Positions 1-8,469 of a stretch of DNA of 64,000 nt are shown here, piece after piece. Numbering within the stretch: the first letter of the stretch is position 1; every line of letters starts with the position of its first letter. Source of the DNA: Paraplanobispora takensis (GTDB taxonomy: Bacteria > Actinomycetota > Actinomycetes > Streptosporangiales > Streptosporangiaceae); contig NZ_BOOK01000005.1 in NCBI RefSeq assembly GCF_016863195.1, positions 186,001 to 250,000 of the forward strand, written 5' to 3'. The notes under the pieces are model-generated. The model saw only the letters and a program-made list of their open reading frames with translations. It was not told where the DNA came from and ran no database searches. Made by a program: the position numbers and the translations under genes.

Positions 1-347
1 AGCGCCTCACGGGTGCGCGGCACGGGCAGCAGGTGGCCGGCCTCCATGCCGCCGGCGCGCACGAAGGCCAGGTGCTCGCTGACCAGCGGCGCGCCGAGCG
101 CCTCGGCGCACGCCGCCAGATGGGCCAGCCGGTCGGGGTCCGGCGGCTCGGCGCCGCCCACCCCCAGCCCGACCCCGTGCGGGATCACCGGCACGCCCCT
201 GGCGCGCAGCACCCGCAGCGACTCCGGCAGCCGGTCGGGACGCACGTTCTCCGCGATGACCTCGACGAAGTCCACACCCCGCAGTCGCTCCACCGTGAGG
301 TCGATCTCCGGCCGCCAGCCGATGCCTACACCGAGCGATTCAGCCAT
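1..347 (-). CDS. DUF692 family multinuclear iron enzyme, N-terminal part (cut by window start)
   Basis: The gene runs off the left edge, so only about the first 115 residues are visible, starting at ATG 347 behind a strong GGAGGAGG ribosome site. The readable protein begins [15 protein letters not shown] and continues with [23 protein letters not shown] and [15 protein letters not shown], the signature order of the DUF692 TIM-barrel family. Known members (MbnB, TglH) use two or three iron ions to oxidise cysteine residues in peptides, usually with a partner protein. The gene lies 87 bp downstream of a TIGR04222-like protein with a Cys/Gly tail, in the same direction, so the two are probably co-transcribed. 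Substrate is unknown; a role on the neighbour's cysteines is inference. Confidence 0.85.
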   Translation of the reverse strand, partial: MAESLGVGIGWRPEIDLTVERLRGVDFVEVIAENVRPDRLPESLRVLRARGVPVIPHGVGLGVGGAEPPDPDRLAHLAACAEALGAPLVSEHLAFVRAGGMEAGHLLPVPRTREA

Positions 348-434
348 CGCCGCCTCCTCCGCAACCCCTGAAGCCGGGTGACCCGGCCGCCGTCCCCCGC
401 TGTTCCCGCTGCGCGGTCGCCGGGGCGGAGCGGC

Positions 435-1409
435 TCAGCCGCCGCCGCAACCTCCGCCGCAGCCGCCGCCACCGCAGCTCGACCCGCCGCCGGAGTCACC
501 GCCACCGCCGCCCGAGTCGCCGCCGCCGCCCGAGTCGCCCCATCCGCCGCCGCCGAAGTCACCGCCGCCGCCGTAGGAGGAGTCGCCGCCCGTCCCGCCG
601 CCGCAGGAACCGCTCACGTAACCGCTGGTCATGTCGCGTTGCTGCAGGTGCATGGCCACATCGGGATCGTCGAGCTCGCTCAGGCCGTACAGGGCGACCG
701 GGAAGCCGACGGCGAAGGCCAGGTCGCCGCTCACCGGGCGGACGCCTCGGATGTGCGACCGGCGGGCGGAGACGAGCGCCTCCGTGCCGGTCCTGGTGAG
801 CACGCTGCGCAGAGCCGACTTCTGCGTGGAATGGACGACCAGGCCCACGACCGCCGTCACCAGGCCGATCAGGAAGGCGAGCACGGTGAGCCCGTCGTCC
901 AGGCCGATCACGGCCGTACCGATGCTGAAGACGACCGCGAGCACCGAGAGGGTCAGCAGCCGGCTGAGCATCTTGCGCGCCTCGGTGAGCGCGCCGTCTG
1001 GCACCAGCAGCCCGCGGCCGACCAGGTTGTAGCGCAGGCCGTCCATGGCCTGTCCCTGGGCCACCGTACGGCGCAGCTCACCGGCCGGGCAGCTGCCCCC
1101 GCGCGCGGCGAGCGCCTCCAGGACGGACCGCTCGACCGGGTCCGGGGAGGGCGGGGCCCCGGCCACGAGGCCGATCTGCCCGTCCCGCGAGACGCGCACG
1201 CCGCCGCCCCTGGCCAGCAGGCCGAGCGCGGTGTTGACGGTGCGGAGCGGTCCACCGGACAGGTAGGCCAGCTCGTAGGGGGTGAGCGGGCCGCCGGCAT
1301 GGCTCACGGCGGCCTTGCGGATCCTGCGGTGCTCGACGCCCAGCGCCACCGCCGCGGTGACGGTCATCACGGCGAGGGCCGCCGCGATGACGATCAGTAC
1401 GACTCCCAT
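435..1409 (-). CDS. TIGR04222-type membrane protein with Gly/Cys-rich C-terminal tail
   Basis: The protein has 324 residues. It has an N-terminal membrane segment (about residues 2-22), a soluble region with PLTPYELAYLSGG and a winged-helix-like stretch, then two hydrophobic segments at about residues 172-212. The last 60 residues are almost only Gly, Ser, Asp and Cys, with cysteines at 269, 312, 317 and 321. This architecture matches the TIGR04222 family, which often has a low-complexity Gly-rich tail. The next gene downstream encodes a DUF692 enzyme, a class known to modify peptide cysteines. The function is unknown; the tail may be a substrate, a metal site or a surface structure. The start is ATG 1409, with GGAGG eight bases upstream. 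Confidence 0.75.
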   Translation of the reverse strand: MGVVLIVIAAALAVMTVTAAVALGVEHRRIRKAAVSHAGGPLTPYELAYLSGGPLRTVNTALGLLARGGGVRVSRDGQIGLVAGAPPSPDPVERSVLEALAARGGSCPAGELRRTVAQGQAMDGLRYNLVGRGLLVPDGALTEARKMLSRLLTLSVLAVVFSIGTAVIGLDDGLTVLAFLIGLVTAVVGLVVHSTQKSALRSVLTRTGTEALVSARRSHIRGVRPVSGDLAFAVGFPVALYGLSELDDPDVAMHLQQRDMTSGYVSGSCGGGTGGDSSYGGGGDFGGGGWGDSGGGGDSGGGGGDSGGGSSCGGGGCGGGCGGG

Positions 1410-1569
1410 GTCCGCCTCCTGAAAAGGACCGGGGGCCTATGCCCGTTGCCTGATAGACGCTCGTGGAGACGCGGAAGTTTCTCCTGGAAGGAGCCTATTT
1501 CACCGTCGGCGCCCGACGCACCCGCCGGAACCCCGGCGGCCGCCCGTCGTCCCGGGTGGCAGACGCGCC

Positions 1570-1602
1570 GGAACCCCGGCGCCTGGCGGGCGCCGGGGTT
1601 CC
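1570..1602 (-). terminator. Hairpin terminator after pckG
   Basis: A perfect 14-bp inverted repeat (1570-1583 and 1589-1602) closes a 5-base loop, 64 bases beyond the pckG stop. No clear U-tract follows on the minus strand, which is common in high-GC actinomycetes. It separates pckG from the TIGR04222/DUF692 pair. Confidence 0.65.
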
Positions 1603-1666
1603 CGGAAGGCCCGGGGCCAGGAGGGACCCGGGCGGGGGAAAGCCGGAGGGGATCCGGGGGCGGAGA

Positions 1667-3538
1667 TCAGCCCAGGCGGTCGACCAGGGCGTTGTACTCC
1701 TCCCACAGCTCCTTGGGCAGGTGGTCGCCGAAGGTCTCGAAGAAGGACGGGATCAGCGCGGCCTCCTCCTTCCACACCTCGGTGTCCACGGTGAGCAGGG
1801 TCCGCAGGTCCTCGGCGGAGAGGTCGAGGCCCTCGCTGTCCAGCTCGGCGGGGAGCAGGCCGATCGGGGTCTCGACGGCCTGCGCCTTGCCGTTGAGGCG
1901 GTCGACGATCCACTTGAGCACGCGGCTGTTCTCGCCGAAGCCGGGCCAGATGAATTTGCCGTCGGCGTTCTTGCGGAACCAGTTCACGTAGTAGACGCGC
2001 GGCAGCTTCGCGCCCTCGCGCTGGCCGATCTTGACCCAGTGGGCGAAGTAGTCGCCCATGTTGTAGCCGCAGAACGGGAGCATCGCGAACGGGTCACGGC
2101 GCAGTTCGCCGACCGTGCCCTCGGCGGCGGCGGTCTTCTCGGAGGCGATGTTCGCCCCGATGAACACGCCGTGGTTCCAGCTCAGCGCCTCGGTGACGAG
2201 CGGGACCGCGGTGGCGCGGCGGCCGCCGAAGAGGATCGCGGAGATCGGCACGCCCTTGGGGTCCTGCCACTCGGGGGCGATCGTCGGGCACTGCCCGGCG
2301 GGCACCGCGAAGCGGGCGTTGGGGTGGGCGGCGGGCTCGTCGCTGTCCGGAGTCCAGTCGCGGCCCTTCCAGTCGGTCAGGTGCGCCGGGGGCTCGTCGG
2401 TCAGGCCCTCCCACCACACGTCGCCGTCGTCGGTGAGGGCGACGTTGGTGAAGACGCTGTTGCCCCAGAGCGTCTTGATCGCGTTGGCGTTGGTGGACTC
2501 GCCGGTGCCGGGCGCGACGCCGAAGAAGCCGGCCTCGGGGTTGATGGCGTACAGGCGGCCGTCCTCGCCGAAGCGCATCCAGGCGATGTCGTCGCCGATC
2601 GTCTCGACCTTCCAGCCGGGGATGGTCGGCTGGAGCATGGCCAGGTTGGTCTTGCCGCACGCCGACGGGAAGGCCGCCGCGACGTAGCGGGTCTCCCCGC
2701 TGGGCGGGGTGAGCTTGAGGATGAGCATGTGCTCGGCCAGCCAGGGGTCCCCATGGTCGCGCTTGCTGCGGCCTTCGTTGGCTCGTTCCTCGCTCTCTCC
2801 GGCCTTTCGCGCGCCGACGCCGTCGCGGGCCATGGTGCTGGCGATGCGCAGCGCGTAGCACTTCTTGCCCAGCAGGGCGTTGCCGCCGTAGCCGGAGCCG
2901 TACGACCAGATCTCACGGGTCTCGGGGAAGTGGCTGATGTACTTGGTGGTGTTGCAGGGCCACGGCACGTCGGCCTGGCCGGGCTCCAGCGGGGCGCCCA
3001 CGGAGTGCACGCACTTGACGAAGTCGCCGCGCTCCTCGATGAGCCGCAGGGCGGCCTCGCCCATCCTGGTCATGACCCGCATCGACACCGCCACGTACGG
3101 CGAGTCGGTGATCTCGACGCCGAGCTGCGAGATCTCGCCGCCGAGCGGGCCCATGCAGAACGGGACCACGTACATGGTGCGGCCGCGCATGCTCCCCTTG
3201 AAGATCTTCCCGAAGGTCGCGCGCATCTCGGCGGGAGCGATCCAGTTGTTGGTCGGGCCCGCGTCCTCCTCGCGCTCGGAGCAGATGTAGGTGCGGTCCT
3301 CGACGCGGGCGACGTCGCTGGGGTCGGAGGCGGCGTAGAAGCTGTTCTGCCGCTTGGCGAGCCGCTTGAAGGTCCCCTGGTCGACCAGCAGGTTCGTCAG
3401 GCGCGTCCACTCGGCCTCAGAGCCGTCGCACCATTCGATCCTGTCGGGCTGGGTGAGCTCGGCGATCTCCTTGACCCAGGCGGCCAGTCCCTCGTGACTG
3501 GTCGGGCTGGAGGTGGATACGTCAACGGTTGCGGTCAC
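1667..3538 (-). CDS. pckG: Phosphoenolpyruvate carboxykinase (GTP)
   Basis: This cytosolic enzyme converts oxaloacetate and GTP to phosphoenolpyruvate, GDP and CO2, the entry step of gluconeogenesis. The 623-residue product carries the family landmarks in order: [16 protein letters not shown], the kinase P-loop [30 protein letters not shown] and the C-terminal [10 protein letters not shown] and [13 protein letters not shown]. The start is GTG 3538, with GGAG about 10 bases upstream. An oddity is a stretch of about 24 extra, highly charged residues (encoded by 2744-2821) between IASTMARD and WLAEHML, where relatives such as the mycobacterial enzyme have only two or three residues. The upstream gap holds several HutC/DasR-like operator sequences. 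Confidence 0.97.
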   Translation of the reverse strand: MTATVDVSTSSPTSHEGLAAWVKEIAELTQPDRIEWCDGSEAEWTRLTNLLVDQGTFKRLAKRQNSFYAASDPSDVARVEDRTYICSEREEDAGPTNNWIAPAEMRATFGKIFKGSMRGRTMYVVPFCMGPLGGEISQLGVEITDSPYVAVSMRVMTRMGEAALRLIEERGDFVKCVHSVGAPLEPGQADVPWPCNTTKYISHFPETREIWSYGSGYGGNALLGKKCYALRIASTMARDGVGARKAGESEERANEGRSKRDHGDPWLAEHMLILKLTPPSGETRYVAAAFPSACGKTNLAMLQPTIPGWKVETIGDDIAWMRFGEDGRLYAINPEAGFFGVAPGTGESTNANAIKTLWGNSVFTNVALTDDGDVWWEGLTDEPPAHLTDWKGRDWTPDSDEPAAHPNARFAVPAGQCPTIAPEWQDPKGVPISAILFGGRRATAVPLVTEALSWNHGVFIGANIASEKTAAAEGTVGELRRDPFAMLPFCGYNMGDYFAHWVKIGQREGAKLPRVYYVNWFRKNADGKFIWPGFGENSRVLKWIVDRLNGKAQAVETPIGLLPAELDSEGLDLSAEDLRTLLTVDTEVWKEEAALIPSFFETFGDHLPKELWEEYNALVDRLG

Positions 3539-3602
3539 TGCGGCAGCTCCTCACGCTTCTCAGGGCCAAATCATCATTGACGACGCAACCGGACTTAATC
3601 CA

Positions 3603-3618
3603 ATTGGCGTAGACCAGT
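3603..3618. promoter_or_regulatory. HutC/DasR-like operator candidate upstream of pckG
   Basis: ATTGGCGTAGACCAGT matches 13 of 16 positions of the GntR/HutC-subfamily palindrome A(C/G)TGGTCTAGACCA(G/C)T, known for DasR. It lies 65-80 bases upstream of the pckG start, where a bound repressor could block RNA polymerase. The match was scored by eye and no regulator of this site is known here. Confidence 0.4.
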
Positions 3619-3746
3619 GAATACGTCCGGCCGGACGCCGTCCCGCCCCGGGCCGAACCCCGCCGGTCGGCATATGACCTGGCAGGGGCCGTGGCGTTCG
3701 GATGTCCCTACCCGAAAGAAGCGCTTTTAAAGAAGCCGTTACGGCC

Positions 3747-3803
3747 AGTGGTATAGGCCAATAGCAGAGGTCTAAACCAATATCGACAAAGGTTCAGACC
3801 ACT
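3747..3803. promoter_or_regulatory. Three clustered HutC/DasR-like operator candidates
   Basis: Three imperfect copies of the same palindrome lie at 3747-3762 (AGTGGTATAGGCCAAT, 13 of 16 matches), 3766-3781 (AGAGGTCTAAACCAAT, 13 of 16) and 3788-3803 (AAAGGTTCAGACCACT, 12 of 16). The copies are spaced 19 and 22 bases apart, close to two helical turns. They lie 210-265 bases upstream of pckG in an unusually AT-rich stretch. The rest of the 3539-3829 gap holds no convincing gene. Confidence 0.4.
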
Positions 3804-3829
3804 TTCACGACCATTTTCCCTGTCCAGCC

Positions 3830-4357
3830 TCAGGAATCGACGTCGGGTCCCGCCGCGCGAACCCGGTCGACGTGCTGCAGCGCGTCTCTCAGATCGGCCA
3901 GCCAGGTGTCGGTGTGCTTGCCCACCAGACGGACGCACCAGGCCAGCGCGTCACTCCTGCTGCGCGCCACTCCCGCGGCCACCAAGGTGTCCAGGACCCG
4001 GCGCTCCGTCTGGCGCAACCGTGTCATGACAGGGACCGACAGTGTGGTGAACATCACCGTCTGGTCACCGACCGCGACCCCCCAGGACACCTTCCTGCGG
4101 AATCGGTGCTCGGCCTCCAGGGCGATCTCGATGCGCCGCTCCCTCGTCTCCTCCCGGAAGCGCTGCACCCCGCCCTCCAGGGCGGCGGCCCGCTCCACCT
4201 CGGAGACGCCCTCGGCCAGCGACGGCGGCCGGATGGTGCCGATCACCGTGATCTCCTCACGGTCGAGCACGATCTCCGGCGGGCCCTCGAACCAGCCGTC
4301 GGGCATGCGACCGGAGAACCACCCCCGGAGCTTCTCGCGTGCTTCGTCGTTTTCCAT
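3830..4357 (-). CDS. Conserved hypothetical protein
   Basis: The 175-residue soluble protein opens with a short acidic region and DGWFEGPPEIVLDREEITVIGT, a beta-rich module. It then has a charged helical stretch (REETRERRIEIALEAEHRFRR is within it) and ends in a helical domain with RSRSDALAWCVRLVGKH, which resembles small DNA-binding or antitoxin-like folds. I recall similar proteins in other actinomycetes but know no function. The start is ATG 4357; no strong Shine-Dalgarno site is visible. It lies between pckG and an NlpC/P60 gene, all leftward, with no obvious operon link. Confidence 0.6.
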   Translation of the reverse strand: MENDEAREKLRGWFSGRMPDGWFEGPPEIVLDREEITVIGTIRPPSLAEGVSEVERAAALEGGVQRFREETRERRIEIALEAEHRFRRKVSWGVAVGDQTVMFTTLSVPVMTRLRQTERRVLDTLVAAGVARSRSDALAWCVRLVGKHTDTWLADLRDALQHVDRVRAAGPDVDS

Positions 4358-4470
4358 GTAATCGAGATTACAACTCTATTCGAAGGCTGGCCATAGGCAC
4401 CGGAGCAGGGGTGACGGGACGACGGGCCGGCGGTCCGGTTACGGCCTCGGCTCCGCGGCGGAAGGGCCGC

Positions 4471-5805
4471 TCAGCGGACGCGGGCGGCGATCTGCGGGCT
4501 GATCCGGACGGCGCCGGCGAAGTTCTTCGTGGTGACGGGGACGAGCTTGACCACGTCACCGGTCCGCGGCGCGTGGAGCATCCTGCCCCCGCCCCAGTAG
4601 ATCGCCACGTGCGAGACGTAGCCGGGGTTGGTCGGGTCGTGACGCCAGAACAGCAGGTCGCCGGGCTGGACCTCGGACAGGGGGACCTGCGGGCCCGCGA
4701 CGAACTGCTGGTGCGTCACCCGCGGCACCTTGACGCCCGCCTGCGCGAAGGCCCACTGCACCAGGCCGGAGCAGTCGAAGGAGTCCGGGCCCTCGGCGCC
4801 CCAGACGTAGGGGCGGCCGAGCTTGCCGATCGCGGCGGTGAGCATGGCCTTCACCTGCGGGGGGCTCACCAGGGCCTCCGCGGGCCAGACCGTCTGCCGG
4901 GGGGCGGTGAAGACCGGGTTGACCGTGACGACCTGGCTGCCCTTGGGCAGGATCTTCAGGAGGGTACGGCGCAGCCGGGCGGTGTCGGCCCCGGGGGCGC
5001 TCACCACCAGCGCGTTGTCCTGCGGGACGCCCAGGGCGCGCGCGGTGGTCCGGGAGACCACGGCGTCGACCGCGCCCATGCCCATGGTCGCGTAGGCGCC
5101 CACCCGCAGGCTGTGCCCGGGGGCGGAGACGGTCTTGCCCAGCGGCATCCCGCCGTCGTTGCCCAGGACGAAGGAGACCGCCATCTCCCCGGCCGCCAGG
5201 TTGCGCCACAGCCGGTCGGAGGTCGCGGTCGGGCGCGGGGTGTAGGCGCGGAAGGTCGAGGGGTTCACGCCCAGTGTCTGCACCCGTTTGCCGTCCAGGA
5301 CCACCTCGGCGGCGTCGGCCTGTTCGACCGAGCGGATCCCGCGGACCTCGGCGGCCCTGGCCACCACGGCCGGGCTCAGCGGCCGGTGGGCGACCACGAA
5401 CAGGTGGGGTCTGCGCATCGCCTTGAGCGGGGCGACCGGCTCGGGGGCGGCGGTCGGCACGGCGTCCTGCGTCCCGGAGGCCGGCCCGACGGTCGACGGG
5501 GCCGTCGGCCCGGCGGTCGGCCCGGCGGTCGGCGGGATGGTGGGCAGGGTGATCGGCCCGGTGTGGGCCACCGGGGCCCGGGGCCCCTCGTCCCCGGCCG
5601 CGACCCGGCCGGGATCGCGCCCGGTCAGCTGGGACAGGACCACCAGGTCGGCGGCCAGGACGGCGACCAGGAGCACCGCGATGGCCGGGACCGCCCCTCT
5701 GGCCACGCGCACGCCGCGGTGGCCGCGGCCGAGGCGGGGACGGTAGGCGAGGTCGCGGCGGATCTGGTCGAGCAGGCCGGAGCCGCCCGTCCGCCGTTCG
5801 AACAC
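4471..5805 (-). CDS. NlpC/P60 family peptidoglycan hydrolase, membrane-anchored
   Basis: The 444-residue protein has a short basic cytoplasmic N-terminus, one membrane segment at about residues 39-60, a Pro/Thr/Ala-rich linker of repeated PTAGPTA type at about 85-125, a middle extracellular region, and an NlpC/P60 domain over the last 115 residues. The catalytic cysteine is in DSFDCSGLVQWA (near residue 346) and the histidine in YVSHVAIYWGGG (near 399). Family members cut the D-Glu to diaminopimelate bond in cell-wall stems. The start is GTG 5805, with GGGAGG just upstream. I looked for a c-di-AMP (ydaO) riboswitch upstream, common before such genes, and did not find one. Confidence 0.85.
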   Translation of the reverse strand: MFERRTGGSGLLDQIRRDLAYRPRLGRGHRGVRVARGAVPAIAVLLVAVLAADLVVLSQLTGRDPGRVAAGDEGPRAPVAHTGPITLPTIPPTAGPTAGPTAPSTVGPASGTQDAVPTAAPEPVAPLKAMRRPHLFVVAHRPLSPAVVARAAEVRGIRSVEQADAAEVVLDGKRVQTLGVNPSTFRAYTPRPTATSDRLWRNLAAGEMAVSFVLGNDGGMPLGKTVSAPGHSLRVGAYATMGMGAVDAVVSRTTARALGVPQDNALVVSAPGADTARLRRTLLKILPKGSQVVTVNPVFTAPRQTVWPAEALVSPPQVKAMLTAAIGKLGRPYVWGAEGPDSFDCSGLVQWAFAQAGVKVPRVTHQQFVAGPQVPLSEVQPGDLLFWRHDPTNPGYVSHVAIYWGGGRMLHAPRTGDVVKLVPVTTKNFAGAVRISPQIAARVR

Positions 5806-5968
5806 GTCGCCTCCCCCTTCCGCCTGCCCGGCCCCTTGAGTGATCCGGCCTCACGAGCCTGCCGCACATCGCGATCGGATGCACGCGAACCCGCCAGAAC
5901 GCTCTGATCTCGTAACACTCTCGATCCCGTGACACCCTCGCGGGCCGGCGGGCCCCCCGCGACACGAC

Positions 5969-5999
5969 GATCCGCCGGGACCGAGGGTCCCGGCGGATC
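5969..5999 (-). terminator. Hairpin terminator after greA
   Basis: A perfect 14-bp inverted repeat (5969-5982 and 5986-5999) with a 3-base loop lies 33 bases past the greA stop. There is no U-tract. It also lies upstream of the NlpC/P60 gene and so isolates that transcript. Confidence 0.7.
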
Positions 6000-6031
6000 C
6001 GTCACCGCGAGGTCACATCACGCGCGGAGGT

Positions 6032-6535
6032 TCAGTTGCCACCGGTGTACGGCACGGCCTCGAGGATCTCCACGGTGTTGGAGCGGCCGTTCGGCATCGT
6101 GTAGGTGGCCTTCTCGCCGATCTTCTTGCCGTTGATCGCCGCGCCGAGGGGGGACTTGGGCGAGTAGACGTCGATGGGGGCGCCGCTCTCCTCGCGGGAG
6201 GCCAGCAGGAACGCGACCTCCTCGTCGTCACCCTCGAAACGCACGGTGACGGTCATGCCCGGCCCGACCACACCCTCGGTGCGCGGGGCCTCTCCGACCT
6301 TGGCGCTGTCCAGGATCTGGCGGAGGTGGAAGATGCGGGCCTCCATCTTGCCCTGCTCGTCCTTGGCGGCGTGGTAACCGCCGTTCTCCTTGAGGTCGCC
6401 CTCTTCACGGGCGGCCTCGATCTTCTTGGCGATGTCGACGCGCCCGGGCCCCGAGAGGTACTCGAACTCCGCCTTCAGGCGGTCGTACGCCTCCTGAGTG
6501 AGCCAGGTGACGCTCTCGTTGTGGGAGTCGGCCAC
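6032..6535 (-). CDS. greA: Transcription elongation factor GreA
   Basis: GreA enters the RNA polymerase secondary channel and stimulates cleavage of backtracked transcripts. The 167-residue product has the N-terminal coiled coil with the acidic tip GDLKENGGYHAAKDEQG, where Asp and Glu coordinate the catalytic metal, followed by the FKBP-like domain (SPLGAAINGKKIGEKATYTMPNG). I chose GTG 6535 because AAGGAG precedes it by 5 bases and the length then fits the family. The open frame extends 29 codons further upstream but has no ribosome site there. A strong hairpin follows the gene. Confidence 0.96.
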   Translation of the reverse strand: MADSHNESVTWLTQEAYDRLKAEFEYLSGPGRVDIAKKIEAAREEGDLKENGGYHAAKDEQGKMEARIFHLRQILDSAKVGEAPRTEGVVGPGMTVTVRFEGDDEEVAFLLASREESGAPIDVYSPKSPLGAAINGKKIGEKATYTMPNGRSNTVEILEAVPYTGGN

Positions 6536-6655
6536 GGGTTCTCCTTGCATCCTCTGTGGAGCTTCGCTCTGTGGGGCTGGTGCTGGGGGGTAACGGACGA
6601 TCGAATCTCGACAGGCTAACAAGTTAAGCGCTCGAACGCTTCCCCAAATGTCTCA

Positions 6656-7084
6656 CTATACGAGATGGCAGTACTCGACGTCCCCGGAAGTGGCCTGGGC
6701 ACTGGTCTCTAGCCGTTCAGTAAGCCGGACATATCCCTTACCAGCCGGAATATCGACCAGCCGGCTCCCCACTTCTCTGTGGTCCACATCCATCGCGCGC
6801 AGGCGGCAGCGGGCCGCGCGGTCGGACGGCTTGACGATCTCGAAGAGGATCTGCACGGAGTCGGGACGGTTCGCGTCGAAGGCGACGACCTGGTCGATCA
6901 CCTCGGTGTCCCCCTTGGCCGCCCACATGACATAGCCCCAGCCGCCTGCGAAGACGGCGCACAGGATCGCGATCACCCCGTGCACCACGAAGCGTCCCCT
7001 GCGCTGCGGCCGGTCGGGGAAGTCGCCGGGGGTGCCGAGGACGGGACCTTCGAATCGGCCCTTCTCGGCCTCGCTGGTGGCCAT
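6656..7084 (-). CDS. DUF4307 domain membrane protein
   Basis: The 142-residue protein has a charged cytoplasmic N-terminus ending RPQRRGRFVVHG, one membrane segment (about residues 32-52) and an extracytoplasmic beta-rich domain with DANRPDSVQILFEIVKPSDRAARCRLRA and a late cysteine. This is the DUF4307 pattern, found in actinobacteria next to mca and greA. The function is unknown. ATG 7084 was chosen over upstream codons because GGGAG precedes it by 8 bases. It diverges from mca with 143 bp between the starts, a likely two-way promoter region. Confidence 0.8.
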   Translation of the reverse strand: MATSEAEKGRFEGPVLGTPGDFPDRPQRRGRFVVHGVIAILCAVFAGGWGYVMWAAKGDTEVIDQVVAFDANRPDSVQILFEIVKPSDRAARCRLRAMDVDHREVGSRLVDIPAGKGYVRLTERLETSAQATSGDVEYCHLV

Positions 7085-7227
7085 GACGGAATCTCCCTGC
7101 ACTACCTCGGCGTTATCCGAGACAATTGTCCCCCGCGGGGGTCTCGCCCCCGCGACCGCCTTGAGAAAAACTAACCCCTCTCCGGAGTGACCACGCCGCC
7201 CGGAGAGCGAAGAGGAGAAAACGAGCC

Positions 7228-8112
7228 GTGAGTGCACCTCTGAGGCTGATGGCCGTTCACGCCCATCCCGACGACGAGTCCAGCAAGGGCGCCGCCACGA
7301 TGGCACGTTATGTCGCCGAAGGTGTGGACGTGCTCGTGTGCACCCTCACCGGAGGGGAGCGCGGCTCGATCCTGAATCCCAAGATGGACCGCCCCGACAT
7401 CCTGGAGAACATCGGCGAGGTCCGCCGCCTGGAGATGGAGCGCGCCCGGGAGATCCTCGGCGTGCAGCAGCGTTTCCTGGGATTCGTCGACTCCGGCCTG
7501 CCGGAGGACGAGAACGAGCCGCTGCCCGAGGGATGCTTCGCGCTCCAGCCGATCGAGGTCGCCGCCGCCCCCCTGGTCGCCGCGGTGCGCGAGTTCAGGC
7601 CGCACGTGATCCTGACCTACGACGACGACGGCGGCTACCCGCACCCCGACCACATCATGACCAACCGCGTCTCGGTGGAGGCCTTCGAGGCCGCCGGCGA
7701 CCCCGACCGCTATCCCGAGGCCGGCGAGCCCTGGCAGCCGCTGAAGCTCTACTACCACATGGGCTTCACCAAGGAGCGCTTCGAGGCGCTGCACGAGGCC
7801 ATGACGACGCGGGGCATCGGCTCGCCGTACGCCGACTGGATCTCCCGCTGGGAGGACCGCCCGCAGAAGTGGCCGGTCACCACCCGCGTCCCCTGCGGCG
7901 ACTACTTCGAGGCCCGCGACGCCGCCCTGCTGGCGCACGCCACCCAGGTCGACCCCGACGGATTCTGGTTCGTGTGCCCCCGCGAGCTGCAGCGCGAGAT
8001 CTGGCCGACCGAGGACTACCACCTGGCCCGCTCCCTGGTGGACACCGAGCTTCCCGAGGACGACCTGTTCACCGGCATCCACGCCGAGAGGGTCTCGCCC
8101 GCCCGCCCCTGA
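7228..8112 (+). CDS. mca: Mycothiol S-conjugate amidase
   Basis: Mca hydrolyses mycothiol adducts of electrophiles to GlcN-inositol and a mercapturic acid, so that alkylating toxins and antibiotics can be exported. The 294-residue product belongs to the PIG-L/LmbE zinc family: the metal-binding AHPDDESSKGA is at residues 12-22 and the third ligand motif YPHPDHI near residue 144. Features such as TLTGGERGSILNP and the CPRELQREIWPTEDYHLA C-terminus fit Mca better than the deacetylase MshB. The start is GTG 7228, with AGGAG 9 bases upstream. The gene also shows that the host makes mycothiol. Confidence 0.93.
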   Translation: MSAPLRLMAVHAHPDDESSKGAATMARYVAEGVDVLVCTLTGGERGSILNPKMDRPDILENIGEVRRLEMERAREILGVQQRFLGFVDSGLPEDENEPLPEGCFALQPIEVAAAPLVAAVREFRPHVILTYDDDGGYPHPDHIMTNRVSVEAFEAAGDPDRYPEAGEPWQPLKLYYHMGFTKERFEALHEAMTTRGIGSPYADWISRWEDRPQKWPVTTRVPCGDYFEARDAALLAHATQVDPDGFWFVCPRELQREIWPTEDYHLARSLVDTELPEDDLFTGIHAERVSPARP

Positions 8113-8146
8113 CACGACCACGGGGTGCCGGTGGCAGACTTGACGC

Positions 8147-8404
8147 GTGATTGCCTTCAACCCTGCCTCCACCGGCGAGGTCAGCCCGGGGCTCCTCGGC
8201 TTCGTCGTCGTGGCCGCCCTGGGTTTCGCCCTGTTCTTCCTGATCAAGTCGATGAGGAAGCAGATCTCGAAGATCGAGGTCCCGTCCGAGGCCGAGCTGC
8301 GCAAGTCCGCCGAGGCGGGTAAGCCTGCCGAGGCGGGCGAGCCCGCCGAGGTGCACAAGTCCGCCGAGGTGCGTGAGCCCGACGGCGAGAGCCGGTCCAG
8401 CTAG
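8147..8404 (+). CDS. Small single-pass membrane protein downstream of mca
   Basis: The 85-residue protein has one membrane segment (about residues 15-33) followed by the basic KSMRKQISKI. Its tail contains an imperfect repeat of the type SAEAGKPAEAGEPAEVHK. Small proteins of this type often follow mca in actinomycetes. The start is GTG 8147, with no clear ribosome site, so the gene may be translated as a leaderless message or coupled to mca, which ends 34 bases upstream. Function is unknown. Confidence 0.65.
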   Translation: MIAFNPASTGEVSPGLLGFVVVAALGFALFFLIKSMRKQISKIEVPSEAELRKSAEAGKPAEAGEPAEVHKSAEVREPDGESRSS

Positions 8405-8455
8405 GGACCCGAGCCCGGCCGCCGGACGGCTGCGCCGTCACCCGGTCCGGGTCCC
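8404..8455. terminator. Nested hairpin between convergent genes
   Basis: An outer 8-bp stem (8404-8411 with 8448-8455) encloses a 6-bp hairpin (8425-8430 with 8434-8439, loop TGC). It lies between the convergent 85-residue gene and the gene ending at 8470, so it can serve both strands. Confidence 0.45.
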
Positions 8456-8469
8456 CGGCCGGGCGGTCC

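Noticed and set aside
13-381. Plus-strand frames at the window start
   Set aside because: The minus strand encodes a clear DUF692 protein over 1-347, which runs off the edge; the plus-strand frames are its shadows.
5806-5968. Possible c-di-AMP (ydaO) riboswitch before the NlpC/P60 gene
   Set aside because: The conserved GGTACGGGGGAACC-like core and the GGGTGAA element are not present on the minus strand.
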